Assembly: GCF_943914565.1 (NCBI RefSeq)
Contig: NZ_CALUCN010000014.1
Location: forward strand, 1-64,000
Reading direction: 5' to 3'
DNA: 64,000 bases
From: an uncultured Tessaracoccus sp.
GTDB taxonomy: Bacteria; Actinomycetota; Actinomycetes; Propionibacteriales; Propionibacteriaceae
The translations under genes were made by a program, and so were the position numbers. Below the pieces are notes generated by a model. The model was not told the DNA's origin and did no database searches. It saw nothing but the letters and a program-made list of their open reading frames with translations. The stretch's first letter is position 1. Each line of letters begins with the position of its first letter. Of the stretch, positions 45,463 through 53,785 are shown piece by piece.

Positions 45463-45498
45463 CTCTAACTCTAACATTGTTAGAGTACTTGAGAGTAG
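45463..45498. repeat. 36-bp AT-rich repeat, distal copy (after the AlbA_2 gene)
   Basis: It is identical over all 36 bases to 46937-46972. It contains two forward ACTCT/CTCTAA half-sites and two reverse ones (GTTAGAGT, GAGAGT) and is about 36% GC in a region near 70%. It lies 36 bases after the AlbA_2 stop. Together with its outer flank (45446-45464) it forms one arm of a larger palindrome whose other arm is at 46968-46986. Confidence 0.9.
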
Positions 45499-45534
45499 GC
45501 GAGCGTTGCGTTCGGGTGCGAGGCGACGAGATGG

Positions 45535-46935
45535 TCAGGCCAGGTGCCACGTGGCTCGCGGGTCGCGAGGGGAGTTGCCCTGCCACGTGACGAGACCCGC
45601 GTCGCGCAGCAGGTTGAGGTGACGCAGGACCGTGGGCCGGGCGAGTCCGGTCAGCTCGGTGACCTGACCGGTACCCAAGGGGCGTTGCGCTCGGCGCAGG
45701 GTGTCGAGGATGCGGTGTCCCGTCGGGTGAATCCCCGCGATGACCGAAGCAGGGATCGCGTCGCTGGCCGTGAGGGTGAGCCGCACGGCCTCCGGGGCCT
45801 GCAGGTACATCGGCTCAGAGAGGCCGACGCGGCGCATCTCGGCGAAGATTCGGCGGATCCCCTCACCGAGCTCCTGCGTGATGCCGAGGTCTGCGCACAC
45901 GCGCGCGATGCGGGGGTTGCGCGCATTGCGGCTGATGGACTCCGGATCCGTCGGGTCGGCAGTCCCGGGGAAGCGGCCGGGGCTCGTGATCTCGATGCGA
46001 TCCGGGAACAGTTCCACGCGCACGTGGTCGCCGCCGATGCTGTACGAGCGGTGCACCACGGCGTTGACGAGGCCCTCGAGCCATGCGTCCGTGGGGATCA
46101 TCGGCACGTCCTCGAAGCGACCCGACGCGGCCAGCGCCCGGCGTCGTGGCATGAGGCGCTCGATGGCGGCGACGGCCTGCTCCAGCTGAGCGGGGACGGA
46201 ACCCTCGCAGCGGACGTCGCCGCCCTGCTCCAGCGTCTGGCCACGACCGGCGCCGCGGTCAGTCCCCGCGTACTTCAGCACGCGCACGTGCGCGCTCGGG
46301 AAGTGCGTCTGCGGGCGCAGGGAGAACAGCAGGCACGCGGCGACCGTTACCTCGTCGTGGTGCGTGAGGAGATCGCGAGCCCTGAGTGCGTGTGCGACGG
46401 TGCTCGAGCCGAGCAGCTGCTGGTAGCTGGCGAGCTGGGCGTGGTCAAGGTCCTCGATCCGCAAGCCGGGCACCGGGGTGCCGCTGAACCGAGCCACGCC
46501 GCGATCCCACTGCAGCTCCTGTCGTTGCGCGAAGGACAGCCGCCTCGACTCGTCGCCGATGCGCTGGTAGCAGTCGCCCTTCTGGGTCTCGTGCACGTGC
46601 TCCCCGGGTGCGACGCGGATCACGAGGAGGCGTCCCTCCGGAGTTGCGATGTCCCGGATGTGCGTCCGGACCGGGGGCCTCGTGCAGTCGACGGCCGCTT
46701 GGCGGAGATCGTTGGCGCGGGCGTCACTGACGCCGTCGACGGCGCCGTCGGAGAGCCCTACGACGAGCGTCCCACCTTCCGCGTTGGCGAAGGCCACCAG
46801 GGGGACCGCGAGCTCACTGGGCCTGATCCGTCCCGACTTGCGCTCGAACCATTGGTCCTCGGGGATCGTGGAGAGGGCCTCGGCGAGACGCTGCGGCGGC
46901 TCGCTCAGCGCATGGTCGACGTCGGTGGGAGGCAT
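45535..46935 (-). CDS. Schlafen/AlbA_2-domain ATP-binding transcriptional regulator
   Basis: The 466-residue protein has an AlbA_2 (Schlafen-type) N-terminal domain (WFERKSGRI, FANAEGGTLVVGLSDG, CYQRIGDES), an HATPase_c_4-like middle with LEGLVNAVVHRSYSIGG and IEITSPGRFPG, and a C-terminal winged helix (TGQVTELTGLARPTVLRHLNLL). Such proteins are often encoded on accessory islands and are thought to be regulators or defence factors. The ATG at 46935 directly abuts a 36-bp repeat that carries a TAGAGT -10 and four ACTCT half-sites, pointing to autoregulation. An identical repeat lies just after the stop. Confidence 0.85.
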   Translation of the reverse strand: MPPTDVDHALSEPPQRLAEALSTIPEDQWFERKSGRIRPSELAVPLVAFANAEGGTLVVGLSDGAVDGVSDARANDLRQAAVDCTRPPVRTHIRDIATPEGRLLVIRVAPGEHVHETQKGDCYQRIGDESRRLSFAQRQELQWDRGVARFSGTPVPGLRIEDLDHAQLASYQQLLGSSTVAHALRARDLLTHHDEVTVAACLLFSLRPQTHFPSAHVRVLKYAGTDRGAGRGQTLEQGGDVRCEGSVPAQLEQAVAAIERLMPRRRALAASGRFEDVPMIPTDAWLEGLVNAVVHRSYSIGGDHVRVELFPDRIEITSPGRFPGTADPTDPESISRNARNPRIARVCADLGITQELGEGIRRIFAEMRRVGLSEPMYLQAPEAVRLTLTASDAIPASVIAGIHPTGHRILDTLRRAQRPLGTGQVTELTGLARPTVLRHLNLLRDAGLVTWQGNSPRDPRATWHLA

Positions 46936-46936
46936 G

Positions 46937-46972
46937 CTCTAACTCTAACATTGTTAGAGTACTTGAGAGTAG
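46937..46972. repeat. 36-bp AT-rich repeat, proximal copy (promoter/operator of the AlbA_2 gene)
   Basis: This is an identical copy of 45463-45498, one base upstream of the AlbA_2 start codon. On the minus strand TAGAGT at 46942-46947 lies 6 bases before the ATG, so the repeat contains the core promoter. The inner inverted pair ACTCTAAC-ATT-GTTAGAGT and the outer pair CTACTCT/AGAGTAG are candidate operator sites. Confidence 0.75.
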
Positions 46973-46999
46973 CGTTCGAGCTCGGGGCCGAGCGGCGGC

Positions 47000-48262
47000 T
47001 CATGCACCCCGGCGGTGGGTCACCCTGCCGCGCCACATCGTCAGCTCGACGGGGTCGGGCAGGTCGAGGCCGTGGTAGGGGTTGTTGCGGCTGAGCGACG
47101 CGGAGTCGTCGCGGTCCACGACGGCGCGTCGGCCGGGATCGACGAGCACCAGGTTGGCCGGCTCCCCGACGGCGAGCGGCCGTCCTTGCGAGGCGAGGCC
47201 CGCGAGCCGGGCGGGGGCGTGGCTCATGCGGTCGGCGACGCCCTCCCAGCCGAGCCGCTCGAGCGCGAGTTCCATCACCACCGCGAGCGACTGCTCGAGC
47301 CCCAGCATGCCGGGACGCGCGTCGACGAACGCGTGGTCCTTGTCGTGCGGTGCGTGCGGGGCGTGGTCGGTGCCGACGACGTCGATCGTGCCGTCGAGCA
47401 GCGCCTCGAGGATCGCCTCGCGGTGCTCGTCGGTGCGCAGCGGTGGGTTGACCTTGAACGTCGTGTCGTAGCCCTCGAGCCGCTCGGTGCCGAGCAGCAG
47501 GTGGTGCGGGGTGACCTCCGCGGTGATGCGGATGCCACGTGCCTTGGCCCACCGCACGACGTCGACCCCCTCCGCGGTGGAGATGTGGCACACGTGCACG
47601 CGAGACCCGGTCGCCTCGGCGAGCATGGCGTCGCGGGCGACGATCACGGACTCCGCGACGGTGGGCCAGCCCCCCAGGCCCAGCCGGCCGGAGAGCTCCG
47701 ACTCGTGGCAGCAGGCGCCGGGGCCGGCGAGGTTCGAGTCCTGCGCGTGCTGGGCGATGACCCCGTCGAAGGGGCGCACCCACTCCAGCGCCCGTCGCAT
47801 GAGCTGGGCGTCCATGAGGCAGCGGCCGTCGTCGGAGAACATGCGGACCTCGGCACGCGAGCGGTGCATGAGCGCCATCTCGGAGAGCTCGCTGCCCTCG
47901 AGTCCCTTCGTGATCGCGCCGATCGGCTGCACCTGCGCGCGTCCGGCGGCCTCGCCGAGGTGGAGGACGTGCTCGGCGCGCTCGGCGGTGTCGGTGACCG
48001 GTTGGGTGTTCGCCATCGCGCACACCGCCGTGAAGCCGCCGCGCGCCGCGGCACGCGTGCCGGAGTCGACGGTCTCGGCGTCCTCCCGGCCGGGCTCGCG
48101 CAGGTGCACGTGCGGGTCGACGAGGCCCGGCAGGGCCACGAGCCCGTCGGCGTCGATCACGTCGGCGTCGGGCGGGCGTTCGTCGACGAGGATGCCGTCG
48201 CGGACGAAGAGGTCGGTACGGGTGCCGTCGGGCAGCGTCGCCCCGGTGATGTGGTGATTCAT
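47000..48262 (-). CDS. pyrC: dihydroorotase
   Basis: The 420-residue class I-type dihydroorotase cyclises carbamoyl-aspartate in pyrimidine synthesis. The metal site appears as [10 protein letters not shown] near residue 50, followed by [15 protein letters not shown] and the catalytic Asp in VGTDHAPH. The start ATG overlaps the pyrB stop (ATGA). In many actinobacteria carA/carB follow pyrC; here the transcript runs instead into the inverted-repeat and AlbA_2 region, only 14 bases after the stop. Confidence 0.95.
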   Translation of the reverse strand: MNHHITGATLPDGTRTDLFVRDGILVDERPPDADVIDADGLVALPGLVDPHVHLREPGREDAETVDSGTRAAARGGFTAVCAMANTQPVTDTAERAEHVLHLGEAAGRAQVQPIGAITKGLEGSELSEMALMHRSRAEVRMFSDDGRCLMDAQLMRRALEWVRPFDGVIAQHAQDSNLAGPGACCHESELSGRLGLGGWPTVAESVIVARDAMLAEATGSRVHVCHISTAEGVDVVRWAKARGIRITAEVTPHHLLLGTERLEGYDTTFKVNPPLRTDEHREAILEALLDGTIDVVGTDHAPHAPHDKDHAFVDARPGMLGLEQSLAVVMELALERLGWEGVADRMSHAPARLAGLASQGRPLAVGEPANLVLVDPGRRAVVDRDDSASLSRNNPYHGLDLPDPVELTMWRGRVTHRRGA

Positions 48263-49161
48263 TCGTTGCCTGCCAACAAGTGATAGAGGACGCTCATCCG
48301 CACGGCGACGCCGGCGGAGACCTGGTCCAGGACGATGGATCGGGGGTCGTCGGCGGCCGCCGACGAGATCTCGAGGCCGCGGTTCATGGGGCCGGGGTGC
48401 GCGATCACCGCGTGGGGTGGCAGCGCGGCGAGCCTCGTCGTGGTGAGGCCGTAGAGCGCCGTGTACTCGCGGGCGCTCGGGAAGTAGCCGCCCGCCATGC
48501 GCTCGCGCTGCACGCGCAGCATCATGCACACGTCGACGTGGGGGAGCACCGCGTCGAGGTCGTGCGAGACCTCGACCGGCCAGTGCTCGACGCCGGGCGG
48601 CATGAGCGTCGGCGGGGCGACGAGCACGACCGTCGCGCCCAACTTGGTGAGCAGCAGCACGTCGGAGCGGACGACGCGCGAGTGCAGCAGGTCGCCGGTG
48701 ATCGAGACCACCTTGCCCTCGACGTCCGGTCCGATCGTGTAGGCGTCGAGCAGGGCCTGCGTCGGGTGCTCGTGGGTGCCGTCGCCGGCGTTCACCACCG
48801 ACGCGTGCACCCATCCGCGCGCCTGGTGCACCGCACCCGACCCGGCGTGGCGCATGACGAACGCGTCGATGCCCATCGCGTCGAGCGTGCGCAGCGTGTC
48901 GCGCAGGGACTCGCCCTTGCTGACGCTCGACCCCTTCGCGGAGACGTTGATCGCGTCGGCCGAGAGCCACTTCGCGGCGATCTCGAACGACGAGCGCGTG
49001 CGGGTGGAGTCCTCGAAGAACAGGTTGACGATCGTGCGGCCGCGCAGCGCGGGGAGCTTCTTCACCGGGCGGCGCTGCACGTCGTGCATCTCCTCGGCCA
49101 TGCGCAGGATGGCGCGGGCGTCGTCGCGGGTGAGGTCGTGGATGCTCGTGAGGTGCTTCAC
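48259..49161 (-). CDS. pyrB: aspartate carbamoyltransferase catalytic subunit
   Basis: The 300-residue enzyme joins carbamoyl phosphate and aspartate. It has the carbamoyl-phosphate loop [28 protein letters not shown], and the [14 protein letters not shown] motif. No regulatory pyrI gene follows, as is usual in Gram-positives. The GTG at 49161 overlaps the pyrR stop and matches the family N-terminus ([10 protein letters not shown]); an in-frame extension to 49182 is unlikely. Confidence 0.95.
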   Translation of the reverse strand: MKHLTSIHDLTRDDARAILRMAEEMHDVQRRPVKKLPALRGRTIVNLFFEDSTRTRSSFEIAAKWLSADAINVSAKGSSVSKGESLRDTLRTLDAMGIDAFVMRHAGSGAVHQARGWVHASVVNAGDGTHEHPTQALLDAYTIGPDVEGKVVSITGDLLHSRVVRSDVLLLTKLGATVVLVAPPTLMPPGVEHWPVEVSHDLDAVLPHVDVCMMLRVQRERMAGGYFPSAREYTALYGLTTTRLAALPPHAVIAHPGPMNRGLEISSAAADDPRSIVLDQVSAGVAVRMSVLYHLLAGNE

Positions 49162-49673
49162 CGTGCGCCTCCTTCGATGCACACGGCGTCCTCCCCGTCG
49201 AGTTCGTCGAGGCGCACGACGATGCGCTCGGCCCGGGCGGTCGGGATCACCCGGCCCACGACGTCGGCCTGGATCGGCAGCTCGCGGTGTCCGCGGTCCA
49301 CCAACGCCACCAGCTCGACCCGGCGTGGCCGTCCGAGATCGGCCAGCGCCGCGAGCGCGGCGTTCACCGTGCGGCCGGAGTAGAGCACGTCGTCGACGAG
49401 CACCACCACCTCGTCGTCGATCGGCCCGGGCATGTGCGACGGGCGCACCTCGCGGGTGGGCTGCCGGCGCAGGTCGTCGCGGTACATCGTGACGTCGAGC
49501 TCACCGACGGGCACGTCCAGCTCGCCGGCGATCCGCCTGGCCAGCGGCACCCCTCGGGTGACGATGCCCAGCAGGAGGAAGTCGCGGCCCTTGTTCAGCT
49601 CCACGAGCTCGTGCGTCATGCGCGTGAGAGCGAGGCCGACCTCCTCCTCGTTCATCAGGTACGATGCTCCCAT
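49158..49673 (-). CDS. pyrR: pyrimidine operon regulator / uracil phosphoribosyltransferase
   Basis: The 171-residue PyrR has the PRPP-binding [14 protein letters not shown] motif, [15 protein letters not shown], and [10 protein letters not shown]. It senses UMP and controls pyr mRNA by RNA binding, and keeps uracil phosphoribosyltransferase activity. Two starts are possible: ATG 49673, with GAGGAGG before it, or ATG 49655. The first shares a CATG with the start of the divergent small gene. pyrR-pyrB-pyrC overlap stop-to-start and form one operon. Confidence 0.94.
   Translation of the reverse strand: MGASYLMNEEEVGLALTRMTHELVELNKGRDFLLLGIVTRGVPLARRIAGELDVPVGELDVTMYRDDLRRQPTREVRPSHMPGPIDDEVVVLVDDVLYSGRTVNAALAALADLGRPRRVELVALVDRGHRELPIQADVVGRVIPTARAERIVVRLDELDGEDAVCIEGGAR
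49660..49665 (+). promoter_or_regulatory. leaderless -10 element of the 49-aa membrane gene
   Basis: TACGAT lies 6 bases before the ATG at 49672. It sits inside the first codons of pyrR on the opposite strand. Confidence 0.5.
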
Positions 49674-49821
49674 GATCCTCCTCGAGACCCTTCCCGGCTG
49701 GCCCGCGGCCGAGCCCATGTCCGGCCTCGCCTTCTGGCTCCTGATTGTTCTCGGTCCGCTCGCCCTCGGCGCGATCATCACGGTCGTGGTGTTGGCCAAG
49801 GACTGGGCCCGCAAGAAGTGA
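49672..49821 (+). CDS. small single-pass membrane protein (49 aa)
   Basis: The product has a short N-terminus ([15 protein letters not shown]), one strong membrane helix (LAFWLLIVLGPLALGAIITVVVLA, about 19-42) and a basic DWARKK end, so the C-terminus is probably cytoplasmic. A TACGAT hexamer 6 bases before the ATG and a hairpin terminator 7 bases after the stop support a real transcription unit. Its ATG overlaps the pyrR ATG on the other strand. Function is unknown. Confidence 0.7.
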   Translation: MILLETLPGWPAAEPMSGLAFWLLIVLGPLALGAIITVVVLAKDWARKK

Positions 49822-49827
49822 AACAGG

Positions 49828-49854
49828 AGGCCCGACGGCTGGTGCCGCCGGGCC
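49828..49854. terminator. bidirectional terminator between the small membrane gene and pepN
   Basis: AGGCCCG and CGG pair with CCG and CGGGCCT around a single internal mismatch, followed by TCCC. The genes on either side converge here; the pepN stop is at 49862. Confidence 0.7.
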
Positions 49855-49861
49855 TTCCCGG

Positions 49862-52414
49862 TCACTTCCTGCTCATCTCCTGCGCACGCAGTGCGCGTCG
49901 CGCGTCGTCGAGCCGCTCGCGGACGAGCCGCTCCACCTGCTGCGCCGGCGACGACTCCCGCATCCACGTCTCGATGCGGTCGATGACCTCCTCGGTCGCC
50001 ACCGGCGCCGGGAACAGCCACCGAACCGCGGCAGCGATCGCCGCGTAGCCGCGAGCCTCCCAGGACCCGCGCCGCTCGGACACGTCGCCCAGCAGCTGGA
50101 GGTAGTCCTCCGTGCGGTCGACGTCCTGGCCGTACTGCCAGAACCCGGCGCACACCTGCCGGTGCGTCTCGTTCGGGATGTCGGGCTCGACGGTGGCGCG
50201 GCGCCACGCGAGGTCCTTCTCCTCCTCGACGGGGAGCGCGGCCCGCGCGCCGGCGGCCTGTTCCGCGCCGGCCGACGTGTCGTCGTGCTCCTCGCGCTCA
50301 CGCTCGATCTCGTCGGCGGAGATCTTGCCCAGTCGGGCGAGGGTCTTCACGATCGCCCAGCGGATCGCGGTGTCGATCGCGAGCCCGGCGGGGACCTCCT
50401 CGCCGCGCAGCCAGCCGCGGATGAGCTCGACGGCGTCGTCGGCGCTGGTCGTGCCGATCAGGGCCTTGGCGAGCATCACCTGCGCGTCCGAGCCGGGCTC
50501 GGCCTCCTTGAGGAGCCGCGCGAGCCCCGCCACGAGCTGCTGGTTGACCGCCTCGCGCAGCTCGGGCGCGGTGTAGGCGGTGGCGGCGCGCTGCGCCTGG
50601 CCGAGCAGGGCGGACATCGCCGCCATGTCTCGTTCGGTGGGGAGGCCGGCCAGCACGAGCTCGACGTAGTCCTGCGAGGCCAGTTCGCCGTCGCGGGTCA
50701 TGTCCCACAGCGCGGTCCAGCTCACGGCACGCGCGAGCGGCTCGGTGAGTGGTGTGCGCAGCGCCTCGAGCGAGGCGGCGTCCAGCCGCACCTTCGCGAA
50801 GGTGAGGTCGCCGTCGTTGACGAGGACCACGTCGCGGCGCTTCTTGCCCAGCAGCGCCTCGACGGGGGTCCGCTCGCCGCGCACCTCCACCTCGACGTGG
50901 TGACGCTGCTCGCCACCGTCGTAGAGCCCGACGCCCACCCGGTGGGTGCGCAGGGTCGGCCAGTCGGGGTGCGCGCTCTGCACGAGCTCGAAACGCGTGA
51001 AGCGCCCCTCGTCGTCGAGATCGAAGTCGGCGCGAAGCGTGTTGACGCCGGCGGTCTCGAGCCACTCGCTGGTGAACCAGGAGAGGTCCTTGCCCGACGC
51101 CTGCTCGAGCTCCGTGAGCAGGTCGGCCAGGACGGTGTTGCCGTAGGCGTGCTTCTCGAAGTACCGGCTCACGCCACGGATGAAGTCCTCCTCGCCGACG
51201 AAGCCGACGAGCAGCCGCAGCACTGAGGCGCCCTTGGCGTAGGTGATGCCGTCGAAGTTCTGCTCGACCTTCTCGATGTCGGAGGAGTCCGACGCGATCG
51301 GGTGCGTCGTCGGGTACTGGTCCTGCGTGTAGGCCCAGGCCTTGCGCTCGTTGGAGAACGTCACCCAGGGGTGCTCGTCGAGGCCGTACTTCTCGGCGAT
51401 GCGCTCCTGCGCGAAGTGGCTGGCCCACTCGGCGAACGACTCGTTCAGCCACAGGTCGTCCCACCACTGCATCGTGACGAGGTCGCCGAACCACATGTGG
51501 GCGAGCTCGTGGAGGATCGTGTTGTCGCGCGACTCGAGCTCACGGGCGGTCACCCGCGAGCGGAAGAGGTACTCGTCGCGGAACGTGATGCAGCCGGCGT
51601 TCTCCATCGCGCCGAAGTTGTACTCGGGCACGAACACCTGGTCGTAGGTGCCGAACGCGTAGGGGATGCCGAAGGTCTCCTCGAACACCTCGAAGCCGCG
51701 CTGCGTGGTGGTGAGGATGCGCTCGTGGTCGAGGTGCTCGGCCAGCGACTGGCGGCACGCGACGGAGGCCGGCACCTCGCCGCCGGTGGAGTGGATCGTC
51801 GAGCGCACGACGTGGTACTCGCCGGCCACGAGCGCGGTGATGTAGGTGGCCAGGGGCTTCGTCGGCTCGTGCGTCCAGCGCGCGAACCCGTCGCCCAGGT
51901 CCTCCGGCTCCACCGCGGCGGCGTTGGTGAAGATGCTCCAGTGCGCCGGCGCGTCGACCGTGAGCTGGAAGGTCACCTTCTGGTCGGGCTGCTCGAACGT
52001 CGCGTACATCCGACGGGCGTCGGGCGCCTCGAACTGCGAGTAGAGGTAGACCTTGTCGTCGGCGGGGTCCACGAAGCGGTGGAGGCCCTCACCGGAGCGC
52101 GAGTAGCGCATCACGGACGTGATCTCGAGGACGTGTTCGCCCTCCGCGAGCTCGAGGGGGAGGCGGTAGCCGTCGAAGGCGGCGGTGTCGAGGGGCTCGC
52201 CGTCGAGCGTGGCCTCGCGCACCTCGTCGCCGATGAGGTCGACGTGGGTCCGGCCGGCCTTCGAGTCGAAGCGCAGGCGGGTGGTGGTGACGAACTGGCG
52301 ATCGGGTCGCTCCAGACCGCGACCGGTCAGGTCGACGTGCACCTCGGTGGCACGCGCGGTGGCGAGCTCGGAGCGGGCACGGGCCTCGTCGCGGGTGATG
52401 TTGGCAGTGGACAT
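49862..52414 (-). CDS. pepN: aminopeptidase N (M1 family zinc metallopeptidase)
   Basis: The 850-residue protein has the substrate-binding GAMEN motif near 268, the zinc site HELAHMWFGDLVT near 298 with WLNESFAEW supplying the third ligand, and the ERAP1-like C-terminal helical domain. It removes N-terminal residues from peptides in the cytoplasm; no signal peptide is present. The ATG at 52414 lies 7 bases after a TAGGCT hexamer on the minus strand, and longer in-frame extensions are not homologous. It is divergent from rpiB over 51 bases. Confidence 0.95.
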   Translation of the reverse strand: MSTANITRDEARARSELATARATEVHVDLTGRGLERPDRQFVTTTRLRFDSKAGRTHVDLIGDEVREATLDGEPLDTAAFDGYRLPLELAEGEHVLEITSVMRYSRSGEGLHRFVDPADDKVYLYSQFEAPDARRMYATFEQPDQKVTFQLTVDAPAHWSIFTNAAAVEPEDLGDGFARWTHEPTKPLATYITALVAGEYHVVRSTIHSTGGEVPASVACRQSLAEHLDHERILTTTQRGFEVFEETFGIPYAFGTYDQVFVPEYNFGAMENAGCITFRDEYLFRSRVTARELESRDNTILHELAHMWFGDLVTMQWWDDLWLNESFAEWASHFAQERIAEKYGLDEHPWVTFSNERKAWAYTQDQYPTTHPIASDSSDIEKVEQNFDGITYAKGASVLRLLVGFVGEEDFIRGVSRYFEKHAYGNTVLADLLTELEQASGKDLSWFTSEWLETAGVNTLRADFDLDDEGRFTRFELVQSAHPDWPTLRTHRVGVGLYDGGEQRHHVEVEVRGERTPVEALLGKKRRDVVLVNDGDLTFAKVRLDAASLEALRTPLTEPLARAVSWTALWDMTRDGELASQDYVELVLAGLPTERDMAAMSALLGQAQRAATAYTAPELREAVNQQLVAGLARLLKEAEPGSDAQVMLAKALIGTTSADDAVELIRGWLRGEEVPAGLAIDTAIRWAIVKTLARLGKISADEIEREREEHDDTSAGAEQAAGARAALPVEEEKDLAWRRATVEPDIPNETHRQVCAGFWQYGQDVDRTEDYLQLLGDVSERRGSWEARGYAAIAAAVRWLFPAPVATEEVIDRIETWMRESSPAQQVERLVRERLDDARRALRAQEMSRK

Positions 52415-52421
52415 GCGTCCA

Positions 52422-52427
52422 AGCCTA
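52422..52427 (-). promoter_or_regulatory. leaderless -10 element of pepN
   Basis: On the minus strand this is TAGGCT with 7 bases to the ATG at 52414. Confidence 0.55.
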
Positions 52428-52465
52428 GTGCAGATGACCATGTCCGCTCGTGGGATAGTGGGGGC

Positions 52466-52906
52466 ATGCGCATTCACATCGCCACGGACCACGCCGCCTA
52501 CGAGTTGAAGAACGAGCTCGTGGGGCGTCTCCGGGAAGCCGGTTACGACGTCGTCGACCACGGTGCGTCGACGTTCGACGCCGAGGACGACTACCCGACG
52601 TTCATCATCCCCTGTGCCGAGGCCGTCGTCGCCGCCGACGAGCTCGGGATCGTGCTGGGCGGCTCCGGCAACGGCGAGCAGATCGCTGCCAACAAGGTCC
52701 GCGGCGTCCGTGCCGCGCTCGCGTGGAGCCCCGAGCTCGCGAGCCTCGCCCGGCAGCACAACGACGCCAACGTCGTCGCACTCGGCGGCCGCTTCCTGGA
52801 CACGGAGGAGGCCTGGCAGATCGTGCGGGCGTTCCTCGAGACGCCGTTCTCGTTCGCGGAGCGTCACCAGCGTCGCATCGACGCGATCACGGCGTACGAG
52901 GGCTGA
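52466..52906 (+). CDS. rpiB: ribose-5-phosphate isomerase B
   Basis: The 146-residue RpiB interconverts ribose 5-phosphate and ribulose 5-phosphate. Motifs are IATDHAAYELKNEL, DYPTFIIPCAEAV, and GSGNGEQIAANKVRGVRAAL. Mycobacterial-type RpiB uses a Glu in place of the E. coli catalytic Cys; here that region reads IVLGGSGNGEQ, consistent with the Glu type. GATAGT lies 6 bases before the ATG (a near match to TANNNT). An Fpg/Nei gene follows 11 bases after the stop. Confidence 0.93.
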   Translation: MRIHIATDHAAYELKNELVGRLREAGYDVVDHGASTFDAEDDYPTFIIPCAEAVVAADELGIVLGGSGNGEQIAANKVRGVRAALAWSPELASLARQHNDANVVALGGRFLDTEEAWQIVRAFLETPFSFAERHQRRIDAITAYEG

Positions 52907-52917
52907 CCGCATCCCGC

Positions 52918-53739
52918 ATGCCCGAGGGCCACGTCCTCCACCGGCTCGCCCGGACCTTCCGGGAGACCTTCACCGCCGACGAGCTGCACGTCTCGTCCCC
53001 GCAGGGACGCTTCGCCTGCGAGGCGGCGAACCTCGACGGCTCGTCGCTGCTCGACGCCGAGGCGATCGGCAAGCACCTCTTCCTGCGCTTCGACGTGCCC
53101 GGGCCATCCTTCGTGCACGTCCACCTGGGGCTCATCGGCAAGCTGCGCGTCCACCCACTCGCCCCACCGGTGGGCGCCGTGCGCCTGCGCGTCGACGACG
53201 GCACCACTGCCGCGGACCTCCACGGCCCGCAGTGGTGCCGCCTCGTCGGCACCGACGAGTGGCGCGCCACGCTCGCAGCCTCGGGCCCCGACCCGCTCCG
53301 CGACGACGCGCACCCCGACGACGGTCTGGCCCGCGTGCGACGCTCGGGCCGGCCGATCGCCGCGCTGCTCATGGACCAGCGCGTCGCCGCCGGGGTGGGC
53401 AACATCTTCCGCGCCGAGGCGCTCTTCCGTCTGCGCCTCGCGCCCGACCTCGCCGGCAGGGACGTCGACGAGCGCACCTGGCGAGCCCTGTGGCGCGAAC
53501 TCGAGCTGCTCATGCGGGCGGCGGTCGACGTCGGGCGGATCGACACCGTGCGCCCGGAGCACTCGCCCGAGGCGCAGGGGCGGCCGCCACGCATCGACCC
53601 GCACGGCGGCGAGGTCTACGTCTACCGTCGGGCCGGGCAGCCGTGCCTCGTGTGCGGCACGGAGGTGCGCACCCGCACGCTCGAGGGGCGCAACCTGTAC
53701 TGGTGCCCGCGCTGCCAGCGCCGACACCGGGTGCGCTGA
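52918..53739 (+). CDS. Fpg/Nei-family DNA glycosylase (Nei2-like)
   Basis: The 273-residue glycosylase/lyase removes oxidised bases. It starts MPEGHVLHRLA: Pro2 is the catalytic nucleophile and Glu3 the helper, with His rather than Asp at residue 5, as in actinobacterial Nei2 proteins. The helix-two-turn-helix (DQRVAAGVGNIFRAEALF) and a C-terminal zinc finger (CLVCG and CPRC) are intact. It is likely co-transcribed with rpiB. Confidence 0.92.
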   Translation: MPEGHVLHRLARTFRETFTADELHVSSPQGRFACEAANLDGSSLLDAEAIGKHLFLRFDVPGPSFVHVHLGLIGKLRVHPLAPPVGAVRLRVDDGTTAADLHGPQWCRLVGTDEWRATLAASGPDPLRDDAHPDDGLARVRRSGRPIAALLMDQRVAAGVGNIFRAEALFRLRLAPDLAGRDVDERTWRALWRELELLMRAAVDVGRIDTVRPEHSPEAQGRPPRIDPHGGEVYVYRRAGQPCLVCGTEVRTRTLEGRNLYWCPRCQRRHRVR

Positions 53740-53772
53740 CCGCAACCGCCCGTTCGGTGCTCGCTTGCCCGT

Positions 53773-53778
53773 TAGGGT
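53773..53778 (+). promoter_or_regulatory. leaderless -10 element of the pgmB/GH65 operon
   Basis: TAGGGT with a 7-base spacer to the ATG at 53786. Confidence 0.55.
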
Positions 53779-53785
53779 GGGTGCC

